Shown one piece after another: positions 10,186 through 20,642 of a stretch of DNA of 50,612 nucleotides. This DNA comes from Nemertoderma westbladi (lineage: Eukaryota; Xenacoelomorpha; Nemertodermatida; Nemertodermatidae): assembly GCA_032718475.1 (NCBI GenBank), contig JAUCBJ010004883.1, positions 1 to 50,612 of the forward strand, written 5' to 3'. The position numbers and the translations under genes are program-made. Below the pieces are notes generated by a model. That model was not told where the DNA came from. It ran no database searches and saw nothing but the letters and a program-made list of their open reading frames with translations. The number at the start of each line of letters is the position of its first letter. The first letter of the stretch is position 1.

Positions 10186-10930
10186 ATTTCAGTATTGTAT
10201 GATAATGATAACTATATATGATAATTTACAGCATAAACAATTTAAGAAATAGTAGTTCTAGATAATTAAAATATGAAACTATAGAATAGAATTACAGAAG
10301 GAACCCAAATAATAAATGATAATGATAATGTAAAACGAATATACATACTGTACATAAAGTAACATCACCTCGTCATGTCCACACAAAGCTCATATACAGT
10401 AACAACAGTACATGCACATTTACAGATTGATTGTGCTTGCTGATTGTGTAATGATTGGCAGATTATGTATTACACTTCACTGCGCACTAAGGAATATAAA
10501 CCCACTATCACACACTATACTGATATAGTGCTATATGGCCACTCAACAATGATTGGCTGATTAAACACAGTAAGACATATATCAATCACCACAACTACTC
10601 AAAGCATAAGCCAGACACATTTTGGCTGCAATTCACGTTTTCGGACATAATGTGACCGTTTTATATTTTAAATATTACAATATAGTTATCCCAATGATGA
10701 GATTGTAATTCTCAAATTAATCTATACAGAATTTTATGGCGATTTTAATGGTATAATTTTTAAAATGCCAATGTTAAAACTTCAATGCCAGTTTTCAAAT
10801 GAAATTTAGCATTGATTTCTATGGAGAAATTTCATTCTGAGGGTATTTTCCGCAAACACATTCTGGCTGTAACATGGACAAAATGTGACCAGTGTTCCTG
10901 ACTGTATTATTATAATATTATTGTTGCTGT
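10186..10930. other. Gene-free interval
   Basis: AT-rich sequence upstream (on the minus strand) of copy B; any promoter for copy B would be here. I see no clear TATA box or other element that I would call. Confidence 0.4.
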
Positions 10931-10944
10931 ACCAGTATATTCTA

Positions 10945-11345
10945 TGATACTCTGCACTTGAATTCAGGATTGTTGTTGTGGACACTATAGTTGGCCTGGC
11001 TGGCTCCATCCCGATTCATAAAAGACCTAAGCCACTCAATTCCTGGGTAGTTGTTCTTAAAGGCGCTAATTGTTATCCCCCATTTATTCAGAAAGTTTTG
11101 AACCAAAATCTGAACTTCAATAAACCCAAGTGGTTTCTTCCAATCACAAAAAAACGATGAGGACATCTACTATACATTTTTCATCATCAATTGAAATCAG
11201 AGTAGGGTGACCTACTGCTTCAGTGTGTCGCTCTCGCACCTTATTGAATAGTGTCCCAAGAGGAATTTTAAACTGCCGGGAAGTCTCACTTATTCCAGCT
11301 CCTATTCTCACTGCACCTATTGCAGTGAGTGCATGCCATAAACAG
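10945..11345 (-). pseudogene. Pogo/Tigger-like transposase N-terminus
   Basis: On the minus strand a first frame encodes AVRIGAGISETSRQFKIPLG followed by TLFNKVRER, a Psq-type helix-turn-helix with the family's IP-x-G/S-TL turn, then GHPTLISIDDE. A second frame, beginning at a T run near 11145, encodes CDWKKPLGFIEVQILVQNFL, then FKNNYPGIEWLRSFMNR, the CENP-B-type DNA-binding pattern (PG-x-x-W-x-x-x-F-x-x-R). A one-base shift at the T run separates the two halves, and the DDE catalytic part is missing. It is therefore a dead fragment of the Tc1/mariner-pogo group. Confidence 0.7.
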
Positions 11346-11419
11346 ATGGTGTTGCATAGATCTTCATTTTCATATCATTCATCTTCATTATCATATCATC
11401 CATAGGCTTCACATTTTAG

Positions 11420-12384
11420 GGCGACCGCCACTCAACTCGCATTGCGACAAGGCGGCGTCCTACTTCATCAACATAACTTTGTCAGTTTTTAATTCACATT
11501 AAATAAAATGTGCAATTATAAGTATATATATACTGTAACAATGCTTGAAGTAAATAAAACAAATAAAAATGAAAATGAAAATGCATTTTTAAGAGTTTCA
11601 GAAGTGTAGTTCTTGTAGTTCCTTGAACCCAGCTGTCGCTTGTGATGTCTAACCATATTCTGATATTATTATTAGCGTTATTATACAATAGGCCTTCTGT
11701 TAACAAAACAATCATTAGACCTAAACAGATGTTAGGTAGGCCTATCCTCTAGACGCTGGAGGCCTATTAGACAGTACCTGTACCGGTACAAGACCTAGAA
11801 GCTGTAATTGATACCTGTTCCTACTCGGATTCACGTCTTGTCATTATAGATTATAATTCAAGTTACATTTTTTATACAAAATTTCTTGGATCGAAAATGC
11901 AAATCTGCCATGTTCAAAGTTTCCCCACCTGTTCAAAGTTACACCACTGTTCAAAGTAGCCCCACTTTACGGTATTTCATGTGCATACTAAGCATTGTTC
12001 CAATTCCATTTGACAATTGACAATTCAAATGGGGTAGGCCTTGGTACTGGTATGCTCACAGCAGTATTGTTACTGATGTACTAGTAATACTGCAGTACTC
12101 AGTATGCAGTACTGCCCAGTAAAAAATGATCCAGTGCTATATCGGTGTACGTTTGGTGTAGAATGGCGTCAGGTGTATGAGTGGCGCTGCACTTGAATTT
12201 GTCCGTAATTTTTATAAATGATACCACATATTCACCAGTGATAGAATAGATGGTTTCCACTGGCGTATAATTGGTTAATAAGTGGCGCTGAAATTGGTTT
12301 GTCTAAATTTAATATATGACACCACATATTCGCCAGTGTTAGAATATATTGTTTCCACTGGTGTATAATGAGTTATAATTGGAG
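11420..12384. other. Gene-free interval with a short duplication
   Basis: No exon recognised. Positions about 12175-12400 contain two diverged tandem copies of a ~110-bp unit carrying AGTGGCGCTG, CACCACATATTC and GTTTCCACTGG. Similar words reappear near 16330-16620. Confidence 0.5.
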
Positions 12385-13371
12385 GTGTATCTATTGCCGA
12401 AGCATACCAGTTTATAGGGATCTGCATTTGGGATCTGTCATCAAATGTCCCTCCTGATTACAGGATTACATGCAGTATGTTTAGGTGCTATGAAAACACT
12501 TATTAAGGCATGGATAAGCACTCAACGAAGTATGGTATTGCCGTGCACGATGAAACCCAGCACTAAAGGAAATGTAAATATACTTCTAAGAAAATTTGGC
12601 TCATATATGCCTTCTTCTTTCAACAGGCGTGTTCGGGGATTTGATGAGGTGAGCTTTTTTAAGGCCACTGAGTATAGGTCATTACTGTTATATGCCAGTC
12701 CCTTGTTTAATTCATTCCTTCCAAGTAAATACTTTGACAACCTGATGTGCCTTCATCTCGCAATTCGTTTGATGATCTCTGAAGAATTAGTCTCTGAATG
12801 TCGTTATATAGACTTTGCTGAAGAACTTATTATAAACTTTCATGATAATTTGGGTAGTCTGTATACAAAACGTATGTACACATTCAATATGCATTCTTTA
12901 CTTCATTTGCTGCAGTTTGTACTAAAATATGGAGCTCTGGATAATTGGTCAGCGTTTAAGTTTGAAACCTTCTTAAGTAAACTCAAGTATTCCCTAAAAT
13001 CAAAACAAGTCAATAAAATGGTCAAAGAAGCAGCAAACAAAGCACATATATTAGCAAGCTGTAGTCGAAAGGGTATACCACTAAAGATTAAAGCTGGCGA
13101 TTGCTTCATGCTTAAGGGTGACTCCTCAGAGTTCAATTGTTTGTTAATTACAACGGTTATTAGCGATGTCTTTCAAGGCTTCTACTTGCGTTTTTTTGCG
13201 AATGTTTACACTTATCCATGCAATAGTATTGGTTACGGGGAGGGATATTTTGTGAAAGATAAGCCATTTTATGGTCGTTTGGATGATTCTCACTTTAAGA
13301 GATGTATATGTATGCCTTATGAATATAATGGTACAATGGTCTTTTATGTGTCCGTGTTGTGTAATTCATAA
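12385..13371 (+). pseudogene. CACTA-like (TNP2-type) transposase, C-terminal half
   Basis: The reading begins with SSNVPPDY, then an 8-bp insertion, then HAVCLGAMKTLIKAW: the family hallmark VPPDYMHAV-x-LG. The frame continues with FNRRVRGFDEVSFFKATEYR, SLLLYASPLF, HLAIRLMIS, TFNMHSLLHL and FKFETFLSKLK. All are blocks typical of animal TNP2/CACTA-like transposases downstream of the DDE core. It ends at a TAA after VSVLCNS (13371). The N-terminal and catalytic parts are absent or unrecognised. The frame is otherwise open for about 300 codons, so inactivation is recent or the break is at a mis-spliced site. The accessory gene 147 bp downstream supports one transposon unit. Confidence 0.65.
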
Positions 13372-13517
13372 ACATAAACTTTAAAAAATGTAAGGTTTTG
13401 AACTCTGTATTCATATCATATATACACTATACACCATATCATTTTATATATCATATTTTTCATATACTGTATAATATATATATCATATAAACACAGTATT
13501 ATTAATATTGTTAAATA

Positions 13518-14636
13518 ATGCTACCGGAATATGATGATGTTATAGTCTACTGCCATGATGATGGCCATTTCTTCTGTACTAGCATATCAGATATACCGGA
13601 ATATAACTGTGAAAAGCCGAAATTGGATGGCGGTACATATGGAGTTAATTATAACAATGAACTATATATTTGCGAGATACTCACCCATGGTTCACGCGTG
13701 GATGAAGGATTTAATAGCGTTTTAGAAAAGGCCCGCAAAATGAAACAGGATAAATATAATTTCAAACAAATTTTTAGATCACTACCACGTGTTGTGGAAC
13801 CATTCGATTCTAATCAAAGAAAACGTATCAGATTTGCATCATATGCACAAATTGGATTCCCCCAGCCATCATCTGGAGATGAAGACTCAACTCAACGACG
13901 TCAAGATAAACCCAAGAGTACCAGTATGTTTATCGCACCAATTGCTCCTTATGAAACAAACATGGAGAAAATTCAAAATTCGACTAATTTAATCGATGAA
14001 TGTACAAATGGCAATCGTCCAAATTCACAATGCACTCGAACTGGCACTAGTAACGAATTGAAACTTACTACAAACCAGGAAATAATCGGTAAAGAGCGTG
14101 ACAACAGTTCTTCTAAATACATTCTGCAAAGTTTGTTTTCTCTTGCTAAATCGAATCGGAGTTCGTTAATAAGCTTGGCAGGTCATGTTGAGAGGATAGA
14201 GGGCATGGTTGAAAATTTACAGTCTTCAGTATTAAGAATTGGTACCGGTAGTGGCCTCAGTCATGGACACAGTAATCATCTTGAAAATGAGAATATTGTG
14301 TGTGAATTACCACCTGCCAATACAGTAGAGGAATTACAACTCATCATTCAAGAACCCCACTTAACCACTACATTACGCCGCACTGGTGGTCATATGTTGA
14401 ATAATGCAGTTAAGAGGCAGCTGAAACGCCTCGTAAGCAGACCACTTGCCAAGTAGTGTAATATCTCGGGTAGATTCAATAAAGTGTCGTATAAGAAGTT
14501 GGGTGTTTTCGAAATTCTACGCACATGCAATAGTATCCGATCGGACTATACAGAGAGTGGATTCGAAAATGAACAACAACAAGCACACAAGGCTCTTATT
14601 GATGAAAGGAAAACAACTGGTTAGTTTAATAACTTG
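13518..14636 (+). pseudogene. DUF4806-type accessory protein, interrupted by TAG
   Basis: The ATG at 13518 opens 312 codons. The N-terminus (YDDVIVYCHDDGHFF ... GTYGVNYNNELYICEIL) resembles the strand-rich module found before BEN/DUF4806 domains. A low-complexity linker and a likely coiled coil (SLAGHVERIEGMVENLQSSV) follow. The end matches the start of DUF4806: LPPANTVEELQLIIQE, LRRTGGHMLNNAVKR, QLKRLVS. The frame stops at TAG 14454-14456 but continues in the same frame for about 58 codons with CNISGRFNKVSYKKLGVFEI, the expected rest of the domain, ending at a donor-like ACTG|GTTAGT. Such proteins often accompany CACTA-like transposases. The role is unknown. Confidence 0.65.
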
Positions 14637-14645
14637 TCTATACTA

Positions 14646-15152
14646 AAACATGATTTTATGCATTACTGGGATTGAACCTAGTAGGCCTATTGTAATTCGT
14701 CATATATAGTTGCATTATTCATATAGTTTCGAAGCATTAGGGCAACGATTTTGAATATTTCTTCGGCGAAAATCATGAAATTTCGCAAATGTCGCAATCT
14801 TCGCAAAAATTTCTCTAATTTCGTCTTCACAAAACAATATTTTAAGATACTAGTGCAGCATGCACTCGATTTTCTTACTTTTTAAAATATGTTCTAGAGC
14901 ATTAGTGAAGATCGCGATGTTTGCGAAGCTCCACCTTTAGTATTCGTAAACACAAAATTTTGTGACAACATTTGCGAAATTTCGCGATCTTCACCGAATC
15001 ATTGCCGTACTCCATCCAAGGCTTATCTAGGTTTGTGTAAATATAAACGACAAATTTGGATGTAATACTGTTTAATTGCTATATTTAGTAGAATGTATGC
15101 CTTGTTGTAAATATTTATTTTTGTATGTATTATATTATTTGTATTTGTTTAG
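14646..15152. other. Interval with tandem-like GCGAA motifs
   Basis: Probable intron between the DUF4806 region and the repeat exon. It contains several variants of TTTCGCRAA / TTCGCGAT in both orientations (14770-15000), forming possible hairpins. Confidence 0.4.
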
Positions 15153-15478
15153 TTACAGATTCACTGGAGGCAGTTCTTAACGAGGGTACTATTTTGGTTT
15201 CTTTTGAGGCGGAGGGCAAAGCCAACCGACGAACGGCTACCGACGGTAACGATCTATCGATGTTAGATCTTGATGAGTGTTCTACTTTGGTTTCTGTTGA
15301 GGCGGAGGGCAAAGCCAACCGACGAACGGCTACCGACGGTAACGATCTATCAATGTTAGATCTTGATGAGTGTTCTACTTTGGTTTCTGTGGAGGCGGAG
15401 GGCAAAGACAACCGACGAATGGCTAACGACGGCGACGATCTATCTATATTGGAAAGTCTTAACGACATCGCTACTTAA
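15153..15478 (+). CDS. Exon of three 93-bp coding repeats, probable 3' exon
   Basis: Acceptor-like TTTGTTTAG and TTACAG precede the frame. It reads LEAVLNEGT and then three copies of a 31-residue unit with LVSVEAEGKANRRTATDGND followed by LSMLDLDE, ending ESLNDIAT-stop at 15476-15478. Overlapping AATAAA polyadenylation signals lie at 15484-15493. The repeats are acidic and Ser/Asp/Glu-rich. It may be the last exon of the DUF4806-type gene, because strand and spacing fit, but the junction is unproven. The 93-bp unit is a multiple of 3, so a reverse frame is open too; I prefer the + strand for the acceptor and polyA signal. Confidence 0.5.
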
Positions 15479-15838
15479 CTTCAAATAAATAAAATGTATA
15501 TACAATATACATATTGATAAAAGCGTGTGACGTGGCTCAGAAATCTTTAATATATATTATTATTTTAATCATAGGTGTCCTTGAAACCTAGCTTATGCTC
15601 TCATTTTATTCCATGGAAAAAAATTTCACTTTCAAACTTTTTTTTAATTAGTATCAAGATACATAATATAAAAAGCTCAAATTTTTCCCCATGTAATCAG
15701 TCTCTATTTTTAAATTTTACTTTTTTGACGGTTTTAACATATCTATTTTGTTAAATTTTTTTATATTTATAACCAATAATTATTTTTTAGATTTATAACA
15801 ACTAGAATTGAAACAGAGTCTGTTCTGTATCTTTTTTA

Positions 15839-16109
15839 CTGAGCCCCTAAAGTGACATGAAAATTTTTTTTTCTTATCTCGGGCCCCGACTTACTAACTT
15901 TCCTGAGATAACCAACCAATCAGTGAAAACCAACTCACGCAGTAAGACGCACTGATTGGTTGGTTATCTCAGGGTCAGGGCCCGAGTTATAAGTCGGGGC
16001 CCGAGATAATTCATCTCACTGATTGGTTGGTTCTCTCAGGGCCCGAGTTATTATATAAGTTGGGGCCCTGAGATAAGAATTTTTTTTTCATGTCCCTTTA
16101 GGGGCTCTG
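15839..16109. mobile_element. Palindromic MITE with TA flanks
   Basis: Ends read CTGAGCCCCTAAAG on the left and CTTTAGGGGCTCTG on the right, an inverted repeat that extends for some 50 bp through a T/A run and CTTATCTCGGGCCCC. The dinucleotide TA flanks both ends (15837-15838 and 16110-16111), as for Tc1/mariner-type insertion. Inside are inverted copies of AACCAACCAATCAGTG (about 15910-15925) and its complement at 15949-15965, with a third near 16017-16032. Length 271 bp, no coding capacity. Confidence 0.8.
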
Positions 16110-16599
16110 TACTTTTTAGTTTCAAGTTTCAAAGTATTAAAACATGCATATGCATAAACTGGGAATGCTATACCAGTACATGTGTTATATGGGTTATAAA
16201 GTGTTATTACAAAGTGTTATATATGTTGTTACAAAAATAATATTTTGTTAACCACATCCTATTTTTTTGAAAGTCAGACTAATTGTCAGCATCATCCTGC
16301 TGAATTGACTGGCTCCCCCACAAAACAAAATGCAAAAAATGGCGCTTGTATGGTGGTAATTTTTAAATATATATATCACCATCACCACTATTAAAAATGG
16401 CGATACATTGGTGTAAAAACACCAGTGTCTTGCCACTATTGTAACAGTGATACATAGGTGTAAATACGACAATGTTACGCCGCTGAGGGTAGCTGAACTT
16501 AGAATGGCGAATAAATGGCGCCAGTCCACCAGAACAAAACAGGTTCTAGTCACCGGTATTACGATGTCGCATAATTGGTACTGAATGGTGCAAAACTGG

Positions 16600-17040
16600 T
16601 TAGTTACACTGGTATATCCTTATTGTCGGGTTAGGACATTTTGATAGAATTATCGCCAGTGACCAAAAAGGCGTTTCAGCCAGCTCAACACTGGTGCATT
16701 TTTTACTGGGTGTGTATGGCAGTACGTGTATGAAAGTGATAACATTCGGCGCATTAACAACATCATGAGGTAAACTGTTCCAAGTATTTACTGTACGTTG
16801 GGAAAAACGGTTATTTGAGATTATTAAGCGGTTAGACTGTATGTATAACTTGTAATTATGACCACGAAGACCCGGGCGTTGGACATACTCGAAAAAATCG
16901 CTAAACTGAATATCTACTTTACCATGACACATGTTATACACCAAACGCAAATCAAAAATAATACGCCTAGCTTGCAAATTAAGAAATGCCAGCCTATTTA
17001 GGTAGCTATCATCTAGGTATGATTTATTTGTCATCATCAT
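16600..17040 (-). pseudogene. LINE reverse transcriptase C-terminus (CR1/jockey-like)
   Basis: On the minus strand the frame reads YLNRLAFLNLQARRIIFDLR, LVYNMCHGK, LRGHNYKLYIQSNRL and FSQRTVNTWNSLPHDVVNAP. This is the well-known C-terminal tail of CR1/jockey-type non-LTR elements. It then loses similarity (FIHVLPYT). The catalytic domain is absent, so this is a 5'-truncated, dead insertion, the usual fate of such elements. No poly(A)-like or microsatellite tail was recognised at its 3' end near 16600. Confidence 0.8.
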
Positions 17041-17377
17041 TTGTTATCATTTTTATCATTTTTATTTATCATCATTTGTTTGAAACAAATGCCAGTTACA
17101 TTATGTACCAGTATTAGTTGTTTGTCAGTCATTTCCTGTGGAATGGATCATATATGCAACAAATCTGCAACGATTAGAGAAATAATAGGAGCCATGTCTG
17201 CCGGTACCAACATCAAGGGAAAAGTTAGCATCAGGTGACGAATTAACTAATGTATATACCGGTACACTGGCAATTTTTGTCCTAAAAGAAGCTCAGAAAT
17301 ATCCTTACTACTCAACTGACAGCACTATTTCTGATCTGTGTAGATTTGTTATTTTGTTCCTTTAACTGACCGAGATG

Positions 17378-17600
17378 AAGACAGGCGGATGGCTTTCGTC
17401 CGTCCCATTGGCGGAACACCAGTTTGACCTGTCTCCCCAGGAATTCAGGGACGTGCTAGCCATCCGGTACGGTAGGCCGCTGGTGGGGGTCCCAAGTCGC
17501 TGTGACGGCTGTTAAGCCAATATTGCTTAAAGGCGCTCTTTCCCACTTTATGGGGGTTGGTGAGGCGGAATTGAATCCGCTCACAGAAATAGTGCAATTA
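17378..17600 (+). pseudogene. Retroelement fragment with CDGC motif
   Basis: The frame reads GGWLSSVPLAEHQFDLSPQE, FRDVLAIRYGRPLVGVP and SRCDGC before TAA at 17513-17515. Out-of-frame remains follow (CDGC is normally followed by a His/Cys pair and GG). This is the region that precedes the part seen at 4469-5041 on the minus strand in related elements: a Cys/His zinc-binding stretch after the reverse transcriptase. The two are separate truncated copies, not one element. Assignment rests on memory of the motif order. Confidence 0.5.
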
Positions 17601-17855
17601 TACTTCTAAACCTTTATGAACTGAATAAAATTAACTGGATTAGAGCAATTATATTTGACACCTTTATGAACTGAGTAAAAAAAGTAACTTGAATTACTGC
17701 AATTATACTTGCTTGAGTAAAGCAAATATATTTGACAACTTTATGAACTGAGTAAAAAACTAACTTGAATTACTGCAATTATACTTAATACCTTTATAAA
17801 ATGAGTAAAAGTGACTGGAAGTAAAGCAATTATACTTGACACCTATGTTAACTGA
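17590..17855. repeat. Degenerate tandem repeat of about 60 bp
   Basis: Roughly five diverged units share GCAATTATACTT and CCTTTATGAACTGAGTAAAA. No coding content. Confidence 0.7.
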
Positions 17856-19485
17856 ATTCGTATAATTGCAATGTATTTATTATAAGTATATATGTGAAAA
17901 TGACTGCACAATTATTTTAAGGTATGAATACGATTTCAATTTAATTATAATTGAATATTTGCACAGTAAATTTAAGTAATTAAGTGAATGAAGGCCTACG
18001 TGTAAGAATGCTACTAAAACAGTGGCACAGTGGAATAAGAGTAACATTAGTAGAGTATGTGAGGTGTGAAAGTACTATGAGCGCTATTAAAATTAAAATT
18101 GAACTACAAGATACGAGTTGTGAATCATACCAGTAACTACTGGGTAGAACTGAGTTATGAGCTCACGACCCAAAGAGACTTAAATGAATGTGTGAAGTAC
18201 CGGTACATGATTTAGATAGAAAGGTCAAAGTATGGATAGGAACCAGCGGCCAAACCAAGGGGGTATCATGTGGTTGTGCAATCTATCAGTTTTTACTTTA
18301 CTTTACTTGCCGTTTTTTCTTACTGGTTTTCTTCCCATTTCTTTATTATTCGTTTTTACATTCTTATTTTATCACCAGTTTTTAAATGCCTTTTTTTACC
18401 TGGTTTTTACTATTCATTTTTTCTTTATTACCTATAAAAGTTTTGACTTTTATTTTTAATCACCATGATTTATTTACTTGCCTTTTTCTTACTGGTTTTT
18501 ATCTTTTTCTTCAATACCAGTTTTTAATTGCCTTTTTTTTCGTATTGGTTTTTATTTCCATTTTTTTTTAATAATGCCTGGACTATCGCTAAGCAGCTGA
18601 AGTGCTGCTCCGATTCGCCTCAGATTATAAAAATAGTATTTAATCTCTTGATTGATGTAATTATATATATAGATTTTGTATGTACTGCAGTAGCAGAACC
18701 AGTACTGTGGCATTCCACATTTAGCGGCAGTAGTGTTGTGAAACCGGGATGAGAGTATCTGAAATACAGAAATACAGTAGGAGGTAGCTGTGAGACACGG
18801 CCAACTGTTAGTATTACTATTGTAGTATTAATTAGTATAGTACTATTGCAGCTGTAGTATTACTATACCTAGTATTAGTATATAGTACTATAGCTATAGT
18901 ACTGTAGCTATGTGAAATCATGGAAACCGGGGCTTTAGATTAGATAAATTAATTATTATGATTAATTAATAATTAGATTAGATTAATTTAAAGTACCACA
19001 AGACCACGGTGGGCGGTCTGGGTGATTGGGTGCTTTCCAGTACACAATTCCACTGCTTCCAAACCACATCACAAATACTGGTGGCCTAACAGCCTAAGTA
19101 TTGGCCTACTACAGTATGTACTGAACTGATATAGCATAGAAGCGACAGGTAGACGGGTCTATGTTTACAAAGTACTTATGCTTACACCTAAAATCAAAGC
19201 AATTAATTAATATAAATACGGTTACAGTATGCTACATTTGCTACCTGCCTTGCAAAAACTGCCTTGCCTTGCTACCTGCCTTGCTGCCTTAGGCTTAAAA
19301 ACAAATTGGAGGAAAGTGGTCCGATCATGCGATTGATCTACATTCAGACCATTAGCTATAATAAAATAACGCAATACCCAAACCCAGAACAGTAATAATG
19401 TACAGAATATTGTTGTTGGTTTGCGTATAGGCAATGCAGGCATAACATGTAACTCGCTTCCGTCTCATGGCCACTCACATAGCTG
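17856..19485. other. Gene-free interval, pyrimidine-rich block
   Basis: No exon recognised. Positions 18280-18565 are T-rich with repeated TTACTGGTTTTTAT-like phrases; the small open frames there are compositional. Positions 19210-19380 contain a dispersed repeat (CTACATTCAGACCATTAGCT) seen again at about 22575-22620. Confidence 0.5.
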
Positions 19486-19680
19486 TTGAGACCTAAAGAT
19501 GGTCGAGAATTCCTCCCGAACGTCGTATTTGTAAGTGCGGCGTGGTACAAACCGAATACCCCATTACGAAACTCATACCCTCACCTAGATTACACTTCAT
19601 TAGGCAGTTTCTTCGAATCGAATGACCGCGAATCTTCATTGGCCTTCTGCTACGAAGCCCTTCATGAACTAGAGCCTTAG
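19486..19680 (+). CDS. Short unassigned frame, possible LINE end
   Basis: About 60 open codons (DGREFLPNVVFVSAAWYKPN ... LAFCYEALHELEP) end at TAG. About 0.9 kb downstream is an A-rich end, AATAAATAAATAAAAAAAAA (20622-20641). Together with the tandem array between them this could be the last coding part and 3' UTR of a retrotransposon. I do not recognise the protein, and chance is possible. Confidence 0.25.
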   Translation: MRPKDGREFLPNVVFVSAAWYKPNTPLRNSYPHLDYTSLGSFFESNDRESSLAFCYEALHELEP

Positions 19681-19774
19681 TAATTCACCATACCTATGAC
19701 ACGTGCCTATTATCGGCGCTAAAATTTTATCACTATAGACCTAACCATATTTACCTCTGATTGTGTTTATCACA

Positions 19775-19988
19775 CACGTACGTATTTATTTATTTAATTC
19801 TTTTACCTATTGTACCTGCTGTACTAGTCATATCATTCGTGTCTCCACGTACGTATTTATTTATTTAATTCTTTTACCTATTGTACCTGCTGTACTAGTC
19901 ATATCATTCGTGTCTCCACGTACGTATTTATTTATTTAATTCTTTTACCTATTGTACCTGCTGTACTAGTCATATCATTCGTGTCTCC
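19775..19988. repeat. 71-bp tandem repeat, three copies
   Basis: Three nearly identical units start at 19775, 19846 and 19917 with CACGTACGTATTTATTTATT. The following region (20020-20370) is a more diverged array of ~80-100-bp units sharing TTATTGATTTTTGTT and TTTGACACTAC. Confidence 0.9.
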
Positions 19989-20642
19989 GTGCATAATTTA
20001 TTATTATGATATTACTTAACACGTTATTTCGAAATCGCTGCTCCGGGCTTATGAATTTTTGTTATTGCTAGATATTTTTGACACTACCGTTACTCGTTAT
20101 TTCGTAATCGCTTGCTTACTGATTTTCGTTAGTGCTAAATTGTATATGATACTACTGTTACACAGTATTTCTAATAGGTTATTTTGTCGTTCCACCAACT
20201 TATTGATTTTTGATATCGCTAATTATTGTATTTGACACTACACTGTACAGTAATACGTTATTTTTCTACTCATTCCCGGCTTATTGATATTTGCTTATTG
20301 ATTTTTGTTCTCGCTATTTATTGTATTTGACACTCTACTGTATAATACGTCATTTTGTACTCGTCCCCGGCTTAGTTAAAGAGTTTGTTTGTTATTATAT
20401 TTATTATATATTTTATGCGTAGTTATTTATAGTTTTGTTTATATAGGTACTCATTCCGAATATAGTCATTTATTTAGTTTTTCCTTCTACAGTACTTTGA
20501 TTAAATGTATTTTATTATCTATTCTGTCTGTTTCGTGTCACTTTAAACTGTATATTTTTTGCTGGACTTAATGACTTTCCTGTGGCGTACTTTCATTATT
20601 ATTATTTACCCCATTTAGTCAATAAATAAATAAAAAAAAAAT

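Noticed and set aside
15130-15468. Minus-strand frame over the 93-bp repeats
   Set aside because: Open for the same arithmetic reason as the + frame. The acceptor and AATAAA signals favour the + strand.
18188-18752. Phe-rich hydrophobic frames that look like membrane proteins
   Set aside because: Low-complexity T-rich DNA gives Phe-rich translation by composition; frames overlap and end quickly.
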